Assembly: GCF_900115225.1 (NCBI RefSeq)
Contig: NZ_FOVR01000004.1
Span: 62,001 to 126,000, forward strand
Reading direction: 5' to 3'
Source: Cohaesibacter marisflavi
GTDB taxonomy: Bacteria; Pseudomonadota; Alphaproteobacteria; Rhizobiales; Cohaesibacteraceae
DNA length: 64,000 nucleotides
The translations under genes were made by a program, and so were the position numbers. The notes below the pieces were generated by a model that saw nothing but the letters and a program-made list of their open reading frames with translations, ran no database searches and was not told the DNA's origin. Positions 17,978 to 27,751 of the stretch are shown here, piece after piece (position 1 is the stretch's first letter; each line of letters opens with the position of its first letter).

Positions 17978-19282
17978 ATGAAACTGTCACGCAAAGCCCT
18001 TTTGGCTGCAACGATCATTGCAGGCCTGACCGCACCGGCAATGGCTGCAACGGAAATTCAATGGTGGCACGCCATGGGTGGTGTCAACGGTGAACTCGTC
18101 AACGAAATGGCCGAGAAATTCAACGCTTCTCAGTCCGATTATAAAGTCGTTCCTGTCTATAAGGGCGGTTATGCAGACACCATGACGGCCGCTATCGCAG
18201 CATTCCGCGCGAAAGAGCAGCCAGCCATCGTTCAGGTTTTTGAAGTTGGTACCGCCACCATGATGGCAGCCAAAGGCGCTATCTATCCGATCAGCCAGCT
18301 GATGAAAGACACTGGCGAGGAATTCGACCAGTCAGCCTACCTGCCAGCTGTTGTTTCCTACTATCAGAGCCCGGAAGGCGATCTGCTTTCCATGCCATTC
18401 AACAGCTCCACCCCTGTCATGTGGTACAACAAAGACGCGCTGGACAAAGCAGGCGCCAATGTGCCAACCACCTGGGATGAAGTGGAAGAAGCTGCCCAGA
18501 AGCTGGTCGATAGCGGCATGGACTGCGGCTATTCCTTCGGTTGGCAATCCTGGGTCATGATGGAGAACTACTCCGCATGGCACAACATGCCATCAGGCAC
18601 CAAGGAAAACGGCTTTGCCGGTTTCGACACCGAATTCACCTTCAACAATGACGCTGTCATCAACCGTCTGCAGAAGATCGCTGACGATGGCAAAAAAGGC
18701 CTGTTCAAATATGGCGGCCGCACCGGTGAATCCCGTCCGCTCTTCGTCAATGGCGAATGTGGCCTCTGGATGAACTCCTCCGCTTACTATGGCGGCTTTG
18801 TAAAGGACATCAAATTCAACTTCGGCCAAACCATGTTGCCACTGGACACCGACGTTGCTGACAAGCCTCAGAACTCCATCATCGGTGGTGCAACCCTTTG
18901 GGTGCTGCAGGGCCATGAGAGTGAAGAATATAAAGGCGTTGCCAAATTCCTGAAATTCATCTCCACTCCGGAAATTCAGGCCAAATGGCATCAGACCACC
19001 GGCTATGTGCCAATCACCACGGCCGCTTACGAACTCTCCAAGGAGCAGGGTTACTACAAGGAAAACCCTGGCACCGACACGGCCATCAAACAGCTTAGCC
19101 TGAACACCCCGACCCCGAACTCCCGCGGCATTCGCTACGGCAACATGGTTCAGGTTCGTGACGTAGTCAACGAAGAGATGGAAGCTCTGTGGGCTGGCAA
19201 AAAAGACGCCAAGACCGCTATGGACGACGCTGTAAAACGCGGCAACGCTCTTCTGCGCAAGTTCGAACGCAGCGCCAAATAA
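17978..19282 (+). CDS. ugpB: Glycerol-3-phosphate ABC transporter, substrate-binding protein
   Basis: The periplasmic binding protein that delivers sn-glycerol-3-phosphate or glycerophosphodiesters to the UgpAEC importer. The signal peptide ends at AMA-AT (about residue 23), and the mature protein opens with EIQWWHAMGG as UgpB does. The later blocks FVNGECGLWMNSSAYYG, GYVPITTAAY and the C-terminal helix are those of family 1 binding proteins of the UgpB branch. At 434 residues it has the family length. Four more ugp genes follow. A strong hairpin after the gene should make it the most abundant product of the operon. Confidence 0.92.
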   Translation: MKLSRKALLAATIIAGLTAPAMAATEIQWWHAMGGVNGELVNEMAEKFNASQSDYKVVPVYKGGYADTMTAAIAAFRAKEQPAIVQVFEVGTATMMAAKGAIYPISQLMKDTGEEFDQSAYLPAVVSYYQSPEGDLLSMPFNSSTPVMWYNKDALDKAGANVPTTWDEVEEAAQKLVDSGMDCGYSFGWQSWVMMENYSAWHNMPSGTKENGFAGFDTEFTFNNDAVINRLQKIADDGKKGLFKYGGRTGESRPLFVNGECGLWMNSSAYYGGFVKDIKFNFGQTMLPLDTDVADKPQNSIIGGATLWVLQGHESEEYKGVAKFLKFISTPEIQAKWHQTTGYVPITTAAYELSKEQGYYKENPGTDTAIKQLSLNTPTPNSRGIRYGNMVQVRDVVNEEMEALWAGKKDAKTAMDDAVKRGNALLRKFERSAK

Positions 19283-19307
19283 TTCATTGGCTTAAAGCGA
19301 ACAATTT

Positions 19308-19336
19308 CCATGCCGCCCACCGGGCGGCATGGTTTT
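19308..19336 (+). terminator. Hairpin with T run between ugpB and ugpA
   Basis: An 11-bp stem (CCATGCCGCCC with GGGCGGCATGG, loop ACC) followed by TTTT. It is a probable partial terminator that lowers permease relative to binding-protein expression. It also argues against a ugpA start inside it at 19329. Confidence 0.75.
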
Positions 19337-19364
19337 ACGGCAAGCCCCCAAGGACCCCGATGAC

Positions 19365-20246
19365 ATGATCAAGCGTGTTCATTTTCCTTCTTCCCCCCTG
19401 CCATACCTTCTGGTAGCGCCCCAGATTGCCATTACGATCGTCTTTTTCATCTGGCCTGCCGGACAGGCGATGTATCAGTCATTCCTGATTGAAGACGCCT
19501 TTGGCTTTGGCCGTGAATTTGTCTGGTTCGAGAATTTTGAAATCCTATTTGAAGATCCGCTCTATGCTGATGTCTTCATCCGTACCATCTTCTTCTCGGT
19601 CATGGTTGCCGCGCTTTCCATGTTCCTCTCCCTGATTCTTGCCGGCTTTGCAGATCGGGTGGTCAAAGGCGCCACAATCTACAGAACACTGCTGATCTGG
19701 CCTTATGCCGTTGCTCCCGTTTTGGCCGGTGCTCTTTGGGTTTTCATGTTCAACCCGTCCGTCGGCATCATCGCCTATTGGCTGGATCTGATCGGGGTCG
19801 ACTGGAACCATTTTCTCAATGGCGGCCAGGCCATGGCTCTGATTGTCTTTGCAGCCAGCTGGAAGCAGATTGCCTATAACTTCCTGTTCTATCTGGCAGC
19901 GATGCAAGCCATTCCGAAATCCATGATCGAGGCCGCAGCCATTGATGGCGCAGGCCCGGCCAAGCGCTTTTGGACTATCATTTTTCCGCTGGTCTCCCCG
20001 ACCACATTTTTCCTGCTCGTCATCAACATCGTCTATGCCTTCTTTGACACATTCGGCATCATTCACGCCGTAACCGAAGGCGGCCCGGCAGGCTCCACCG
20101 TAACGCTCGTCTACAAGGTCTATAGCGATGGCTTTATCGGACTTGATCTGGGCGGCTCGGCAGCGCAGTCCGTGATCCTGATGGCCATGGTTATCGGCCT
20201 CACGGTCATCCAGTTCCGTTATGTCGAGAGAAGGGTTGATTACTAA
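19365..20246 (+). CDS. ugpA: Glycerol-3-phosphate ABC transporter permease UgpA
   Basis: One of the two membrane subunits of the Ugp importer. It has six hydrophobic segments and the cytoplasmic EAA loop ([21 protein letters not shown]) that docks on the ATPase. I chose ATG 19365, which has AAGGA upstream and gives 293 residues as in other UgpA proteins. The TTG at 19329 falls in the preceding hairpin. Its stop overlaps the ugpE start (TAATG), indicating translational coupling. Confidence 0.93.
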   Translation: MIKRVHFPSSPLPYLLVAPQIAITIVFFIWPAGQAMYQSFLIEDAFGFGREFVWFENFEILFEDPLYADVFIRTIFFSVMVAALSMFLSLILAGFADRVVKGATIYRTLLIWPYAVAPVLAGALWVFMFNPSVGIIAYWLDLIGVDWNHFLNGGQAMALIVFAASWKQIAYNFLFYLAAMQAIPKSMIEAAAIDGAGPAKRFWTIIFPLVSPTTFFLLVINIVYAFFDTFGIIHAVTEGGPAGSTVTLVYKVYSDGFIGLDLGGSAAQSVILMAMVIGLTVIQFRYVERRVDY

Positions 20247-21097
20247 TGGTTGAGAACCGTCCCTTTTTCGATACGCTCACGCATATCATTCTGATCCTGG
20301 GCGTTATCCTTATCGCTTTCCCGATCTGGATAACCTTCGTTGCCGCGACACACGATCTGGCCCGCATGTCGCAGGCGCCTATCCCTATTTGGCCGGGCTC
20401 GCACTTTTTCGATAATCTCAAGCTGGCCCTTGAAGGCAAGGTCGTCTCTGGTGTCGACATGCTCCCCGTCTGGAAAATGATGTTCAACTCGCTCATCATG
20501 GCCCTGATGATCGCTATCGGCAAAATCATCATTTCCATCCTTTCGGCCTACGCCATCGTCTATTTCGACTTTCCATTCCGCATGGGCTTCTTCTGGATGA
20601 TTTTCATCACGCTGATGCTCCCCGTCGAGGTGCGTATTTTGCCAACCTTCGAGGTGGTTGCATCTCTGGGCATGCTCAACAGTTATCTGGGCCTCACCGT
20701 GCCTCTCATCGCTTCAGCAACTGCGACCTTTATGTTCAGGCAAGTATTTCTGACCATTCCGGACGAAATGCTAGAGAGCGCCCGCATAGATGGGGCAGGC
20801 CCTGTGCGCTTCTTCTTTGACATGCTGTTGCCGCTCTCGCGCACCAACATTGCCGCCCTGTTCGTCATTCTCTTCATCTATGGCTGGAACCAATATATGT
20901 GGCCGCTTCTGATCACAACGGATTCCTCGCTCTCAACGGTCGTTGTCAGCATCAAGGAAATGCTCGACTCCGCCGAACGCACGCCGGAATGGAACACCAT
21001 CATGATGACAGCACTGCTGGCCATGCTGCCCCCCATTCTGGTGATCGTCAGCATGCAGAAGCTCTTCGTCAAAGGCTTGACGGAAACGGATAAATAA
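20246..21097 (+). CDS. ugpE: Glycerol-3-phosphate ABC transporter permease UgpE
   Basis: Second membrane subunit of the Ugp importer, 283 residues, with six hydrophobic segments and the EAA-type loop (ESARIDGAGPVRFFFDMLLPL). The typical UgpE features GWNQYMWPLL and the C-terminal QKLFVKGLTETDK are present. It starts within the ugpA stop codon and is followed 20 bases later by ugpC. Confidence 0.95.
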   Translation: MVENRPFFDTLTHIILILGVILIAFPIWITFVAATHDLARMSQAPIPIWPGSHFFDNLKLALEGKVVSGVDMLPVWKMMFNSLIMALMIAIGKIIISILSAYAIVYFDFPFRMGFFWMIFITLMLPVEVRILPTFEVVASLGMLNSYLGLTVPLIASATATFMFRQVFLTIPDEMLESARIDGAGPVRFFFDMLLPLSRTNIAALFVILFIYGWNQYMWPLLITTDSSLSTVVVSIKEMLDSAERTPEWNTIMMTALLAMLPPILVIVSMQKLFVKGLTETDK

Positions 21098-21117
21098 CGG
21101 GATCTACAGGTTAAATC

Positions 21118-22194
21118 ATGTCCAATATTTCTCTTGATTATGTACGCAAATCCTACGGTCCCAGCGAAGTCATCCACGGGATCAGCGGCTCCATCCAACA
21201 GGGCGAATTCGTCGTCATCGTTGGCCCTTCTGGCTGTGGCAAATCCACCCTGCTGCGCATGATTGCGGGGCTAGAGAGCATTACCGGCGGCGAGATCCAG
21301 ATTGGCAAACGCGTCGTCAACAAGCTCGAACCGGCACAACGCAATATCGCCATGGTTTTTCAGAACTATGCGCTCTATCCCCATATGAGCGTGTTCGACA
21401 ACATGTCATACGGGCTGAAGATCAGGAAAGTGCCAAAAGAGGAAATTCGCCGTCGCGTGGAAGAGACCGCCGAGATTCTCGAGTTAACGCCATATCTCAA
21501 GCGCTCCCCCCGCCAGCTTTCCGGCGGTCAGCGCCAGCGCGTTGCCATGGGACGCGCCATCGTGCGCGAGCCGGATGTCTTCCTGTTTGACGAACCGCTT
21601 TCCAACCTCGATGCCAAATTGCGTGTCCAAATGCGGCTGGAGATCAAGAAACTGCAAGAGCGGCTCGGCATCACATCGGTCTATGTCACCCATGATCAGG
21701 TGGAAGCCATGACGCTGGGCCATCGGCTGATGGTACTCAATGCAGGGTCTGTTGAGCAGTTCGGCACACCGATTGATCTTTATGACAAACCGGCAACCCT
21801 GTTTGTAGCCACCTTCATCGGTTCACCGGCCATGAACATTCTCAACGGCACCGTTAGCGAGGACGCCTCCTCTATCATACTACCAGAGGGTGAAGTCATC
21901 CCGCTGGGCATGCGCCTCAACGCGCAGGCAGGAGCATCAGTCAACCTTGGCATGCGACCGGAACATATTCGTCTGGCCACCAACGGCAACGCCCTGTTCT
22001 CTTTTAAATCCGATGTCATCGAGGAACTGGGCGCCGACACGATCATTCATGCCGACTTTGGCAAAGCCACCAGCAGCATGGCCGTTCGGCTGGATGGCAT
22101 CCACCGCGTGAGCAGCGGAACGCAATTCAGCTTTGCAATCGACCCGGAAAACCTGCATGTTTTCGATCCGGAAAGCGGAAAGCGCATCAACTAG
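21118..22194 (+). CDS. ugpC: Glycerol-3-phosphate ABC transporter ATP-binding protein
   Basis: The 358-residue ATPase that powers import. Walker [10 protein letters not shown] (residues 36-44), signature [14 protein letters not shown], Walker [17 protein letters not shown] and the switch His (VTHDQ) are intact. A C-terminal TOBE/OB regulatory domain follows ([11 protein letters not shown]), as in the MalK/UgpC group. It stands in the ugp operon between the permeases and the phosphodiesterase. Confidence 0.95.
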   Translation: MSNISLDYVRKSYGPSEVIHGISGSIQQGEFVVIVGPSGCGKSTLLRMIAGLESITGGEIQIGKRVVNKLEPAQRNIAMVFQNYALYPHMSVFDNMSYGLKIRKVPKEEIRRRVEETAEILELTPYLKRSPRQLSGGQRQRVAMGRAIVREPDVFLFDEPLSNLDAKLRVQMRLEIKKLQERLGITSVYVTHDQVEAMTLGHRLMVLNAGSVEQFGTPIDLYDKPATLFVATFIGSPAMNILNGTVSEDASSIILPEGEVIPLGMRLNAQAGASVNLGMRPEHIRLATNGNALFSFKSDVIEELGADTIIHADFGKATSSMAVRLDGIHRVSSGTQFSFAIDPENLHVFDPESGKRIN

Positions 22195-22209
22195 ATCAAG
22201 AGGAATTCA

Positions 22210-23163
22210 ATGCCAAATACACAATCGCGCTTGCAAGTCCGCGTGATCGACATTCATGGTCATCGCGGAGCAAGGGGGCTTTTCCCCGAAAATACGCTTG
22301 AAGGCTATGCCTACGCCCTTTCCACGGGCATCCGGACGCTGGAGCTGGATATACAACTGACTGCCGACGACATTCTGGTGGCAACCCATGACTTCACGCT
22401 TTCGACCGCGCAGACCAGAAACAGCGAGGGCCAATGGCTAACCGGCACCGGACCGGAATCCATTACGCTGACGGCGGCAGAGCTGAAAAGCTATGACATC
22501 GGCGGCTTGAAGGCAGGCAGCCCCTATGGCGCAAAATTCCCCGATCAGGCTTTCCTTGACGGGGTAACAATCCCGACTCTTGAAGAGATAATGGTCTTTT
22601 GCAGCGATTATGAAACCAGCTCGGGCGCAGGCAGCATCACGCTCAACATCGAGGTCAAATCAGACCCGACCCGTCCGGGCCACACGGACAGAGCGGAAAA
22701 GACCGTCGACATCCTTCTGGCCCTCATCGAGAAGCACGCCTACGCCGACAAGGTGATCATCCAGTCCTTTGATTGGGCCATTCTCGATTTCGTACAAGAC
22801 AAGGCTTCCCATTTAAAGCGCTCTTATCTGACCATCGCCGCCCACAATGGAGAGCATGCCACCATCTACAAGGGCTCCCCATGGCTTGGTAGAACCCAAT
22901 GCCTTTCAGATGATGAAACGATCCCTGCGCTCATCAAGAAGGCAGGCGGCAACAATTGGTCGAGCCTATATAAGGATCTCGACGAGCAAGCCGTGTCCGA
23001 AGCCCGAGCCCTCGGCATCGGCCTTTATGTCTGGACGGTCAATGAGACAGAAGACATCGATAGGATGATCGATCTGGGCGTTGACGCCATTATCTCGGAC
23101 TATCCGTCCAGAGTACAACGGCGCCTTATGGCCCACCAAATGCATTGGCTAGGCGATTGTTAG
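22210..23163 (+). CDS. ugpQ: Glycerophosphodiester phosphodiesterase
   Basis: A GDPD-family enzyme that splits glycerophosphodiesters into glycerol-3-phosphate and an alcohol. The motif HRGARGLFPENT (catalytic His and Glu-Asn), the metal-binding E-L-D and the second catalytic His in VATHDFTLS are present. The closing barrel part is VWTVNE. No signal peptide is seen, so it acts in the cytoplasm on imported diesters. At 317 residues it is longer than E. coli UgpQ (247), because of inserts in the barrel. It is the last gene of the operon and converges on the response regulator. Confidence 0.93.
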   Translation: MPNTQSRLQVRVIDIHGHRGARGLFPENTLEGYAYALSTGIRTLELDIQLTADDILVATHDFTLSTAQTRNSEGQWLTGTGPESITLTAAELKSYDIGGLKAGSPYGAKFPDQAFLDGVTIPTLEEIMVFCSDYETSSGAGSITLNIEVKSDPTRPGHTDRAEKTVDILLALIEKHAYADKVIIQSFDWAILDFVQDKASHLKRSYLTIAAHNGEHATIYKGSPWLGRTQCLSDDETIPALIKKAGGNNWSSLYKDLDEQAVSEARALGIGLYVWTVNETEDIDRMIDLGVDAIISDYPSRVQRRLMAHQMHWLGDC

Positions 23164-23212
23164 ATCGCAAAGATCAGGAGCGCAGAGGGCTTTGGCCGAC
23201 TTGCGCTTCCTG

Positions 23213-24238
23213 TCAAGCGCGGCATTGACGCCTATATTCACTCGGCGTCACGCCCACTTCCTTCTTGAACACCTTGGCAAAATAATTGATGTCGTTGAAG
23301 GACAAGTCCAGTGCGATATTCATGATCGGCAAATCGCTACCCTCAAGCATCTCTTTCGCGTGATGAATGCGCCGTTGCTTGACATAGGCAACGAAGGTAT
23401 CCCCCATCGTTTTTTTAAACAGGCGCGAAAAATAGCACGGACTGACACTAGCGCAGTTGGCGGCATCCTCCAGCGTAATCTCCTTATTCAGATTGCGCTC
23501 GATATAATTCAACACATTCTGCATGCGCTCCGGTGACCGGCCGAAATGTTCTTCCGTCATCTGGAACAGGGCATCAACGATCTGACAGAATAGTCCATGT
23601 ATTCTGTTACGACTGCGCGCGTCCAACCGTTCCTTTCGCAAATTGGCAATTTGCCCCAGAAGATCGTCCGGCATCTCGACCTTGCGCTTATCGGAAAGGG
23701 CCAGAAGTTCATCGGAAAAGTCCAGAATAGCCTGACGCGGGGCTTCGCCCTTGCGCGCATAAATAGCTTCAAGATGCTTGCGTACCAGTGAGAGACATTC
23801 CCTATAGGCGCGCTGTTCCAGCAGTGTCCAGATCTGATCGGCAATCTCGTTGTGCGTGCGACTTGCTCCCAAATCTCCCAGACACGCATTAACAACGCCG
23901 AGCAACTCATCTGTTTTTACTGGCTTTAGCAGAAAGCTATCCGCCTTGAGATGGATCGCTTTCTGCATGATTTCGAAATAGTCATAGGCAGTGAGAATAA
24001 CGACCTTGGTCTTCATATTCTTCTGCCGCAGCGACTGGATGATTTCCAGACCATTTGGCTTGGGGATGTTGATGTCGACAAGAATGAGGTCAATCGCGTT
24101 ATTGTTGATGAGGTCCATTGCCTCAACACCATTGCGCGCCTCACCAACTATATTGATGCCGTCAATCTTGTTGCTCAGAATTGTACGCAGCGCACGCCGC
24201 TCCAATTCCTCATCTTCCACGATAGCAACATCATACAT
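23213..24238 (-). CDS. AraC-type response regulator of the microcompartment locus
   Basis: A 341-residue YesN-like regulator. Residues 1-120 form a receiver domain with acidic pocket (E8, D9, E10), phosphorylation site Asp55 in LILVDINIPKPNG, the conserved Thr (VILTAYD) and Lys (LLKPVK). Residues about 235-338 are an AraC double helix-turn-helix (YFSRLFKKTMGDTF, YFAKVFKKEVGVTPSEYRR). The paired sensor kinase lies 39 bases upstream in the same direction. It is the last gene of the microcompartment block and the likely activator of its main promoter, perhaps at the phased TGACA repeats upstream of 39560. Confidence 0.92.
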   Translation of the reverse strand: MYDVAIVEDEELERRALRTILSNKIDGINIVGEARNGVEAMDLINNNAIDLILVDINIPKPNGLEIIQSLRQKNMKTKVVILTAYDYFEIMQKAIHLKADSFLLKPVKTDELLGVVNACLGDLGASRTHNEIADQIWTLLEQRAYRECLSLVRKHLEAIYARKGEAPRQAILDFSDELLALSDKRKVEMPDDLLGQIANLRKERLDARSRNRIHGLFCQIVDALFQMTEEHFGRSPERMQNVLNYIERNLNKEITLEDAANCASVSPCYFSRLFKKTMGDTFVAYVKQRRIHHAKEMLEGSDLPIMNIALDLSFNDINYFAKVFKKEVGVTPSEYRRQCRA

Positions 24239-24277
24239 GTTTCATTCTCCTCAACCGCCCCTCGGAAAACCGCGAGC

Positions 24278-25636
24278 CTATTTCATCTGGAACGCACACG
24301 GGTCGAACTCAAGCGGTAGCCTGATGCGCACAAGCGTTCCTTTTCCCTGCCGATAGGGGCTAACAATCTCAAGAGCATATTCTTCACCGAAGAAATGCTG
24401 CAAGCGACTACCGACATTGAAAATACCAATGCTCTTGCGGTTTCCGTGTTCGGATTCCCCTTTGAGGACAGATTGCTTGCGCTTCTGCGAGATACCTTCC
24501 CCATTATCCTCTATATCGACAATCAGATCCTGCACATCCGAATAGGCGTTGATCTTGATGAAGCCGCCACTCTCACGCGGCTCGACTGCATAGTTGATGC
24601 AGTTCTCGACAATTGGCTGCAGGATCATGAAGGGACAAAGCACTTCATTGAATTCCTCAGGCACGTCCAGAGACACGTCAAACCGGTCACCCAACCGCAG
24701 CTTCTGAAGATAGAGATAGTTCTTCACATGCTCCACTTCAGTCCCCAAAGGTGCAAACTGGTTCCCGCTCTTCTTCAGAATATAACGCATCATGTCAGCA
24801 AAGGCGTGAACGGTCTTTTCCGTCTCGCCCGCATCTTCAATGAGTGCCAATCGTGAAATCGTATTGAGGACATTGAACAGGAAATGCGGATTGACCTGAT
24901 AGGACAAGGCCTGCAGCTCCGCCTCGCGCAATGAACGCTCCAGCTCGGCCCGCTTCTTGGATTCCTCCATCAACCGCATATTCTTGACATAAAGCTCCTG
25001 AGAAACCGTATTGGAGTAGCTTTCTTCTGCCAGATGCGACGCGATGTTGAGCAACGAATAGGCCGCACTCTTCAGCCGGTCATAGGGCAACTGCCAAGCG
25101 CCTTCATGCAGCTCGACCAATTGCTTGTCCACGTCCCAGGAATCCCCGGACGCAAACAAGTTGGACATGTCTTCCAGATCCGCACCCTCATGCAGATCGG
25201 TCAGGTGCACCTGACCACCGACAACGGCACCAAGATACTGATCTTTCATGATGATAGGCGCGGCAAAATCCACCAGCCCACAATGACATTTATAGATAGA
25301 TGGCTCGCCGGTTGAAAGCGCAATACGCCCCCCGACGGCATCACAGTGAAAACACCGTTCGCGCAATTTGTCCATTTTGCGAACTGTATTGCAAAAAGGA
25401 GTAAAACCACTTGGCTGAGTAACGGGAACCCCGTCAGGATCGACAATAACAATAGCAACACCAACAGCTGCGCTAAAATCGTCCTGAACCTTCTGCAGTA
25501 CCTCCACACTGATCAGATCAGACAATTTCTTGCGAGCTATATGCGCGCCTTTACCATTCTTCCCTGCAGGGTTTTCCTGTCTTCCTCCCCAGCCGATTAT
25601 CTCCTCATTGGCAGAACCTTCGTAAGATTGCTGCAC
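24278..25636 (-). CDS. PocR-domain sensor histidine kinase
   Basis: A 452-residue soluble kinase of the LytS/YesM type. The N-terminal part (about residues 40-185) is a PocR ligand domain with Cys at 82, 95, 98, 117 and 119 (CFHCD, YKCHCG). PocR domains occur in regulators of propanediol use. After a coiled coil comes the His-kinase domain with phospho-His251 in QVNPHFLFNVLN and the ATPase N box LQPIVENCINYAV. No membrane segment is seen, so it senses a cytoplasmic ligand. I chose the GTG at 25636, eight bases after GGAGGG; this overlaps the end of metK by 32 bases. The longer frame begins at 25687. Confidence 0.9.
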   Translation of the reverse strand: MQQSYEGSANEEIIGWGGRQENPAGKNGKGAHIARKKLSDLISVEVLQKVQDDFSAAVGVAIVIVDPDGVPVTQPSGFTPFCNTVRKMDKLRERCFHCDAVGGRIALSTGEPSIYKCHCGLVDFAAPIIMKDQYLGAVVGGQVHLTDLHEGADLEDMSNLFASGDSWDVDKQLVELHEGAWQLPYDRLKSAAYSLLNIASHLAEESYSNTVSQELYVKNMRLMEESKKRAELERSLREAELQALSYQVNPHFLFNVLNTISRLALIEDAGETEKTVHAFADMMRYILKKSGNQFAPLGTEVEHVKNYLYLQKLRLGDRFDVSLDVPEEFNEVLCPFMILQPIVENCINYAVEPRESGGFIKINAYSDVQDLIVDIEDNGEGISQKRKQSVLKGESEHGNRKSIGIFNVGSRLQHFFGEEYALEIVSPYRQGKGTLVRIRLPLEFDPCAFQMK

Positions 25637-26753
25637 GTTCCATTCCCTCCCATGGAAACACACCTGTTTCCCTGCCAAAATGGCCATAGGCAGCAGTTTG
25701 CTTGTAAATTGGTCGACGCAAATTAAGCGTTTCGATCATCCCAGAAACCGTCAGTGGGAAGAGTTCCTTCACGGCATAGACCAATTTGTCCGGATCGACG
25801 ACTGATGTGCCGAATGCATTCACATCAACCATCTCAGGCTCTGTCTGCCCAATAGCAAAAGCTAGAGAAACTTCGCATTTCTTTGCTAGGCCAGCAGCCA
25901 CGATATTCTTCGCGATATAACGGGCATAATAGGCAGCTGACCTATCAACTTTCGTCGGATCTTTGCCAGAGAATGCACCGCCTCCGTGCCTGGCAATTCC
26001 GCCGTAAGTATCAACCATCAGCTTGCGTCCGGTCAACCCTGTATCCGCTTTTGGACCGCCTTCCACAAACCGTCCAGTGGGATTTATGTGCACGCGTGTA
26101 TCTGATTGGATCCACTGCTGCAAATATGGACAAATCACTTGCTCCAACACCCCCCGAACCAACATTTTCTGATCCACTTCAGGGGCGTGCTGAGTCGATA
26201 CGACAATGCTGCTGACATGTGTTGGCAAACCCTTTTCGTCATAAACGAAGGTCACTTGCGCTTTGCCATCCGGCCGCAGCCAATCCAGCACACCATTGTG
26301 GCGCGCATCGGCCAAAGCCTTGGTGAGCTTATGGGCAAAATGGATGGGCGCAGGCATGTAACTAGGCGTTTCATCTGTGGCAAAGCCGTAGAAAACGCCC
26401 TGATCCCCCGCCCCCAATTCACCGGCGCGAGAAACCCCTTGCGCGATATCGGGCGACTGCTCACGGAGATCGGTAATCAGAAAGCAATGATCCGCATCAA
26501 AACCAAGAGCCGGATCGGTATAGCCGATCTGGCGAATGGTTTCGCGCACGACGGGTTCGACATTCACGCGCTGTCGTGAAGTGATCTCGCCAGCCAGAAA
26601 CACAGTGTCTCCGGCGGCAACGGTCTCGGCAGCAACACGGGCTTCTCTGTCGACCGTCAGATAGGCATCCAAAATGGCATCCGAAATCTGGTCACATACT
26701 TTGTCCGGATGCCCTTCGGTTACCGATTCCGCGCTGACGAGGCTTGTACGCAT
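25605..26753 (-). CDS. metK: S-adenosylmethionine synthetase inside the microcompartment locus
   Basis: Makes S-adenosylmethionine from methionine and ATP. The 382-residue protein is complete: EGHPDKVCDQISDA (ATP and metal), GAGDQGVFYGFA, and the P-loop-like GGGAFSGKDPTKVDRSAAY. It lies 38 bases after the glycyl radical activase gene and overlaps the kinase gene, so it belongs to the microcompartment transcript. No SAM riboswitch or separate promoter is visible. The activase consumes S-adenosylmethionine, so a dedicated supply is the likely role. A housekeeping metK should exist elsewhere. Confidence 0.95.
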   Translation of the reverse strand: MRTSLVSAESVTEGHPDKVCDQISDAILDAYLTVDREARVAAETVAAGDTVFLAGEITSRQRVNVEPVVRETIRQIGYTDPALGFDADHCFLITDLREQSPDIAQGVSRAGELGAGDQGVFYGFATDETPSYMPAPIHFAHKLTKALADARHNGVLDWLRPDGKAQVTFVYDEKGLPTHVSSIVVSTQHAPEVDQKMLVRGVLEQVICPYLQQWIQSDTRVHINPTGRFVEGGPKADTGLTGRKLMVDTYGGIARHGGGAFSGKDPTKVDRSAAYYARYIAKNIVAAGLAKKCEVSLAFAIGQTEPEMVDVNAFGTSVVDPDKLVYAVKELFPLTVSGMIETLNLRRPIYKQTAAYGHFGRETGVFPWEGMERAAILRRFCQ

Positions 26754-26791
26754 GGGTTTCTCCTGCCCTTCTTCTTCCCGCTAGTCCTGGC

Positions 26792-27712
26792 TCAACCACC
26801 GATCATGCAATTCAATCCAAGAGACTCGATGACCTTTTTGAGCGGAGGCAAGGCATCCTTGGGAAGATCGGGGGTATCGCCCATTGGGTAGGCCCTGTTA
26901 AGCAAACCATACTTATTTTCCCCATAGGAGTGATAGCCCAACAAATGGACTGTCTCCACACCGGGCAACATCTTGGCGAAGTTACCGATATCCGAAATTG
27001 CCTGTTCGGTGTCATTGACGCCGGGCACCACTGGAACACGAACGACAACCGACTTGCTGGTCATGGCAGTCCGGATGGCGTTTTCAAGGATGATGCGATT
27101 GTCAACGCCGGTGTTGGCCATGTGAACAGCCGGATCAATAGCCTTGATATCAAGCAGCGCATGATCAACATGAGGCATGACGTCAGCAATGATCTCGGGC
27201 GTTGTGAAGCCGGTGGTTTCCATTGCCGTATTCCAGCCCTGCTCATGGCAAGCTTTAAGCAGTTCACGGGCAAAATCACTCTGCATCAGCGGTTCGCCGC
27301 CGGAAAGCGTGATCCCGCCACCAGATCGGCGATAATGGGTCGCATCCTTGCGCACTTCCTGCAAAACCTGATTGACGGTCATCACTTTGCCCGAACGTGT
27401 CAGGGCATCGGTTGGGCACGCCTCGGCACAGGCGCCGCAACGAATGCATTTGTCGCGATCAACAAAGCCCGGATTGTCCTGAGACAATGCCGCGACCGGA
27501 CAGACCGGAAGGCATTTGCCACAATGGATGCAGCTTGAATCCTTGTAAAAGAGCTCCGGCTTCGGATCCTGGGATTCAGGGTTGCTGCACCAACGACACC
27601 GCAACGGACATCCCTTGAGAAAGACAATTGTCCGTACGCCGGGACCATCATGAATTGAGTAGCGCTGGATGTCGAAGACGACACCTTCCTGATCGTAGTT
27701 AATTGGGGCCAT
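26792..27712 (-). CDS. Glycyl radical enzyme activating enzyme
   Basis: A radical-SAM enzyme that draws a hydrogen from the glycyl radical enzyme to create its stable radical. The 306-residue protein has the CxxxCxxC cluster at Cys35, Cys39 and Cys42 (GCPLRCRWC). An inserted double ferredoxin domain follows, with Cys61/64/67/71 and Cys89/92/95/99. The SAM-binding GGEPLMQ comes next. The two extra [4Fe-4S] sites mark it as an activase of the glycerol/propanediol dehydratase and choline lyase group. Its partner is the dehydratase at 36371-38917. The enzyme is oxygen sensitive, so the pathway should run without oxygen. Confidence 0.95.
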   Translation of the reverse strand: MAPINYDQEGVVFDIQRYSIHDGPGVRTIVFLKGCPLRCRWCSNPESQDPKPELFYKDSSCIHCGKCLPVCPVAALSQDNPGFVDRDKCIRCGACAEACPTDALTRSGKVMTVNQVLQEVRKDATHYRRSGGGITLSGGEPLMQSDFARELLKACHEQGWNTAMETTGFTTPEIIADVMPHVDHALLDIKAIDPAVHMANTGVDNRIILENAIRTAMTSKSVVVRVPVVPGVNDTEQAISDIGNFAKMLPGVETVHLLGYHSYGENKYGLLNRAYPMGDTPDLPKDALPPLKKVIESLGLNCMIGG

Positions 27713-27751
27713 TTTTCTTTCCCGCCTAGTCCTTTTATGCCTCGATCCCGG

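Noticed and set aside
25605-26753. SAM riboswitch or other leader before this metK
   Set aside because: Only 38 bases separate it from the activase gene, too short for such an element.
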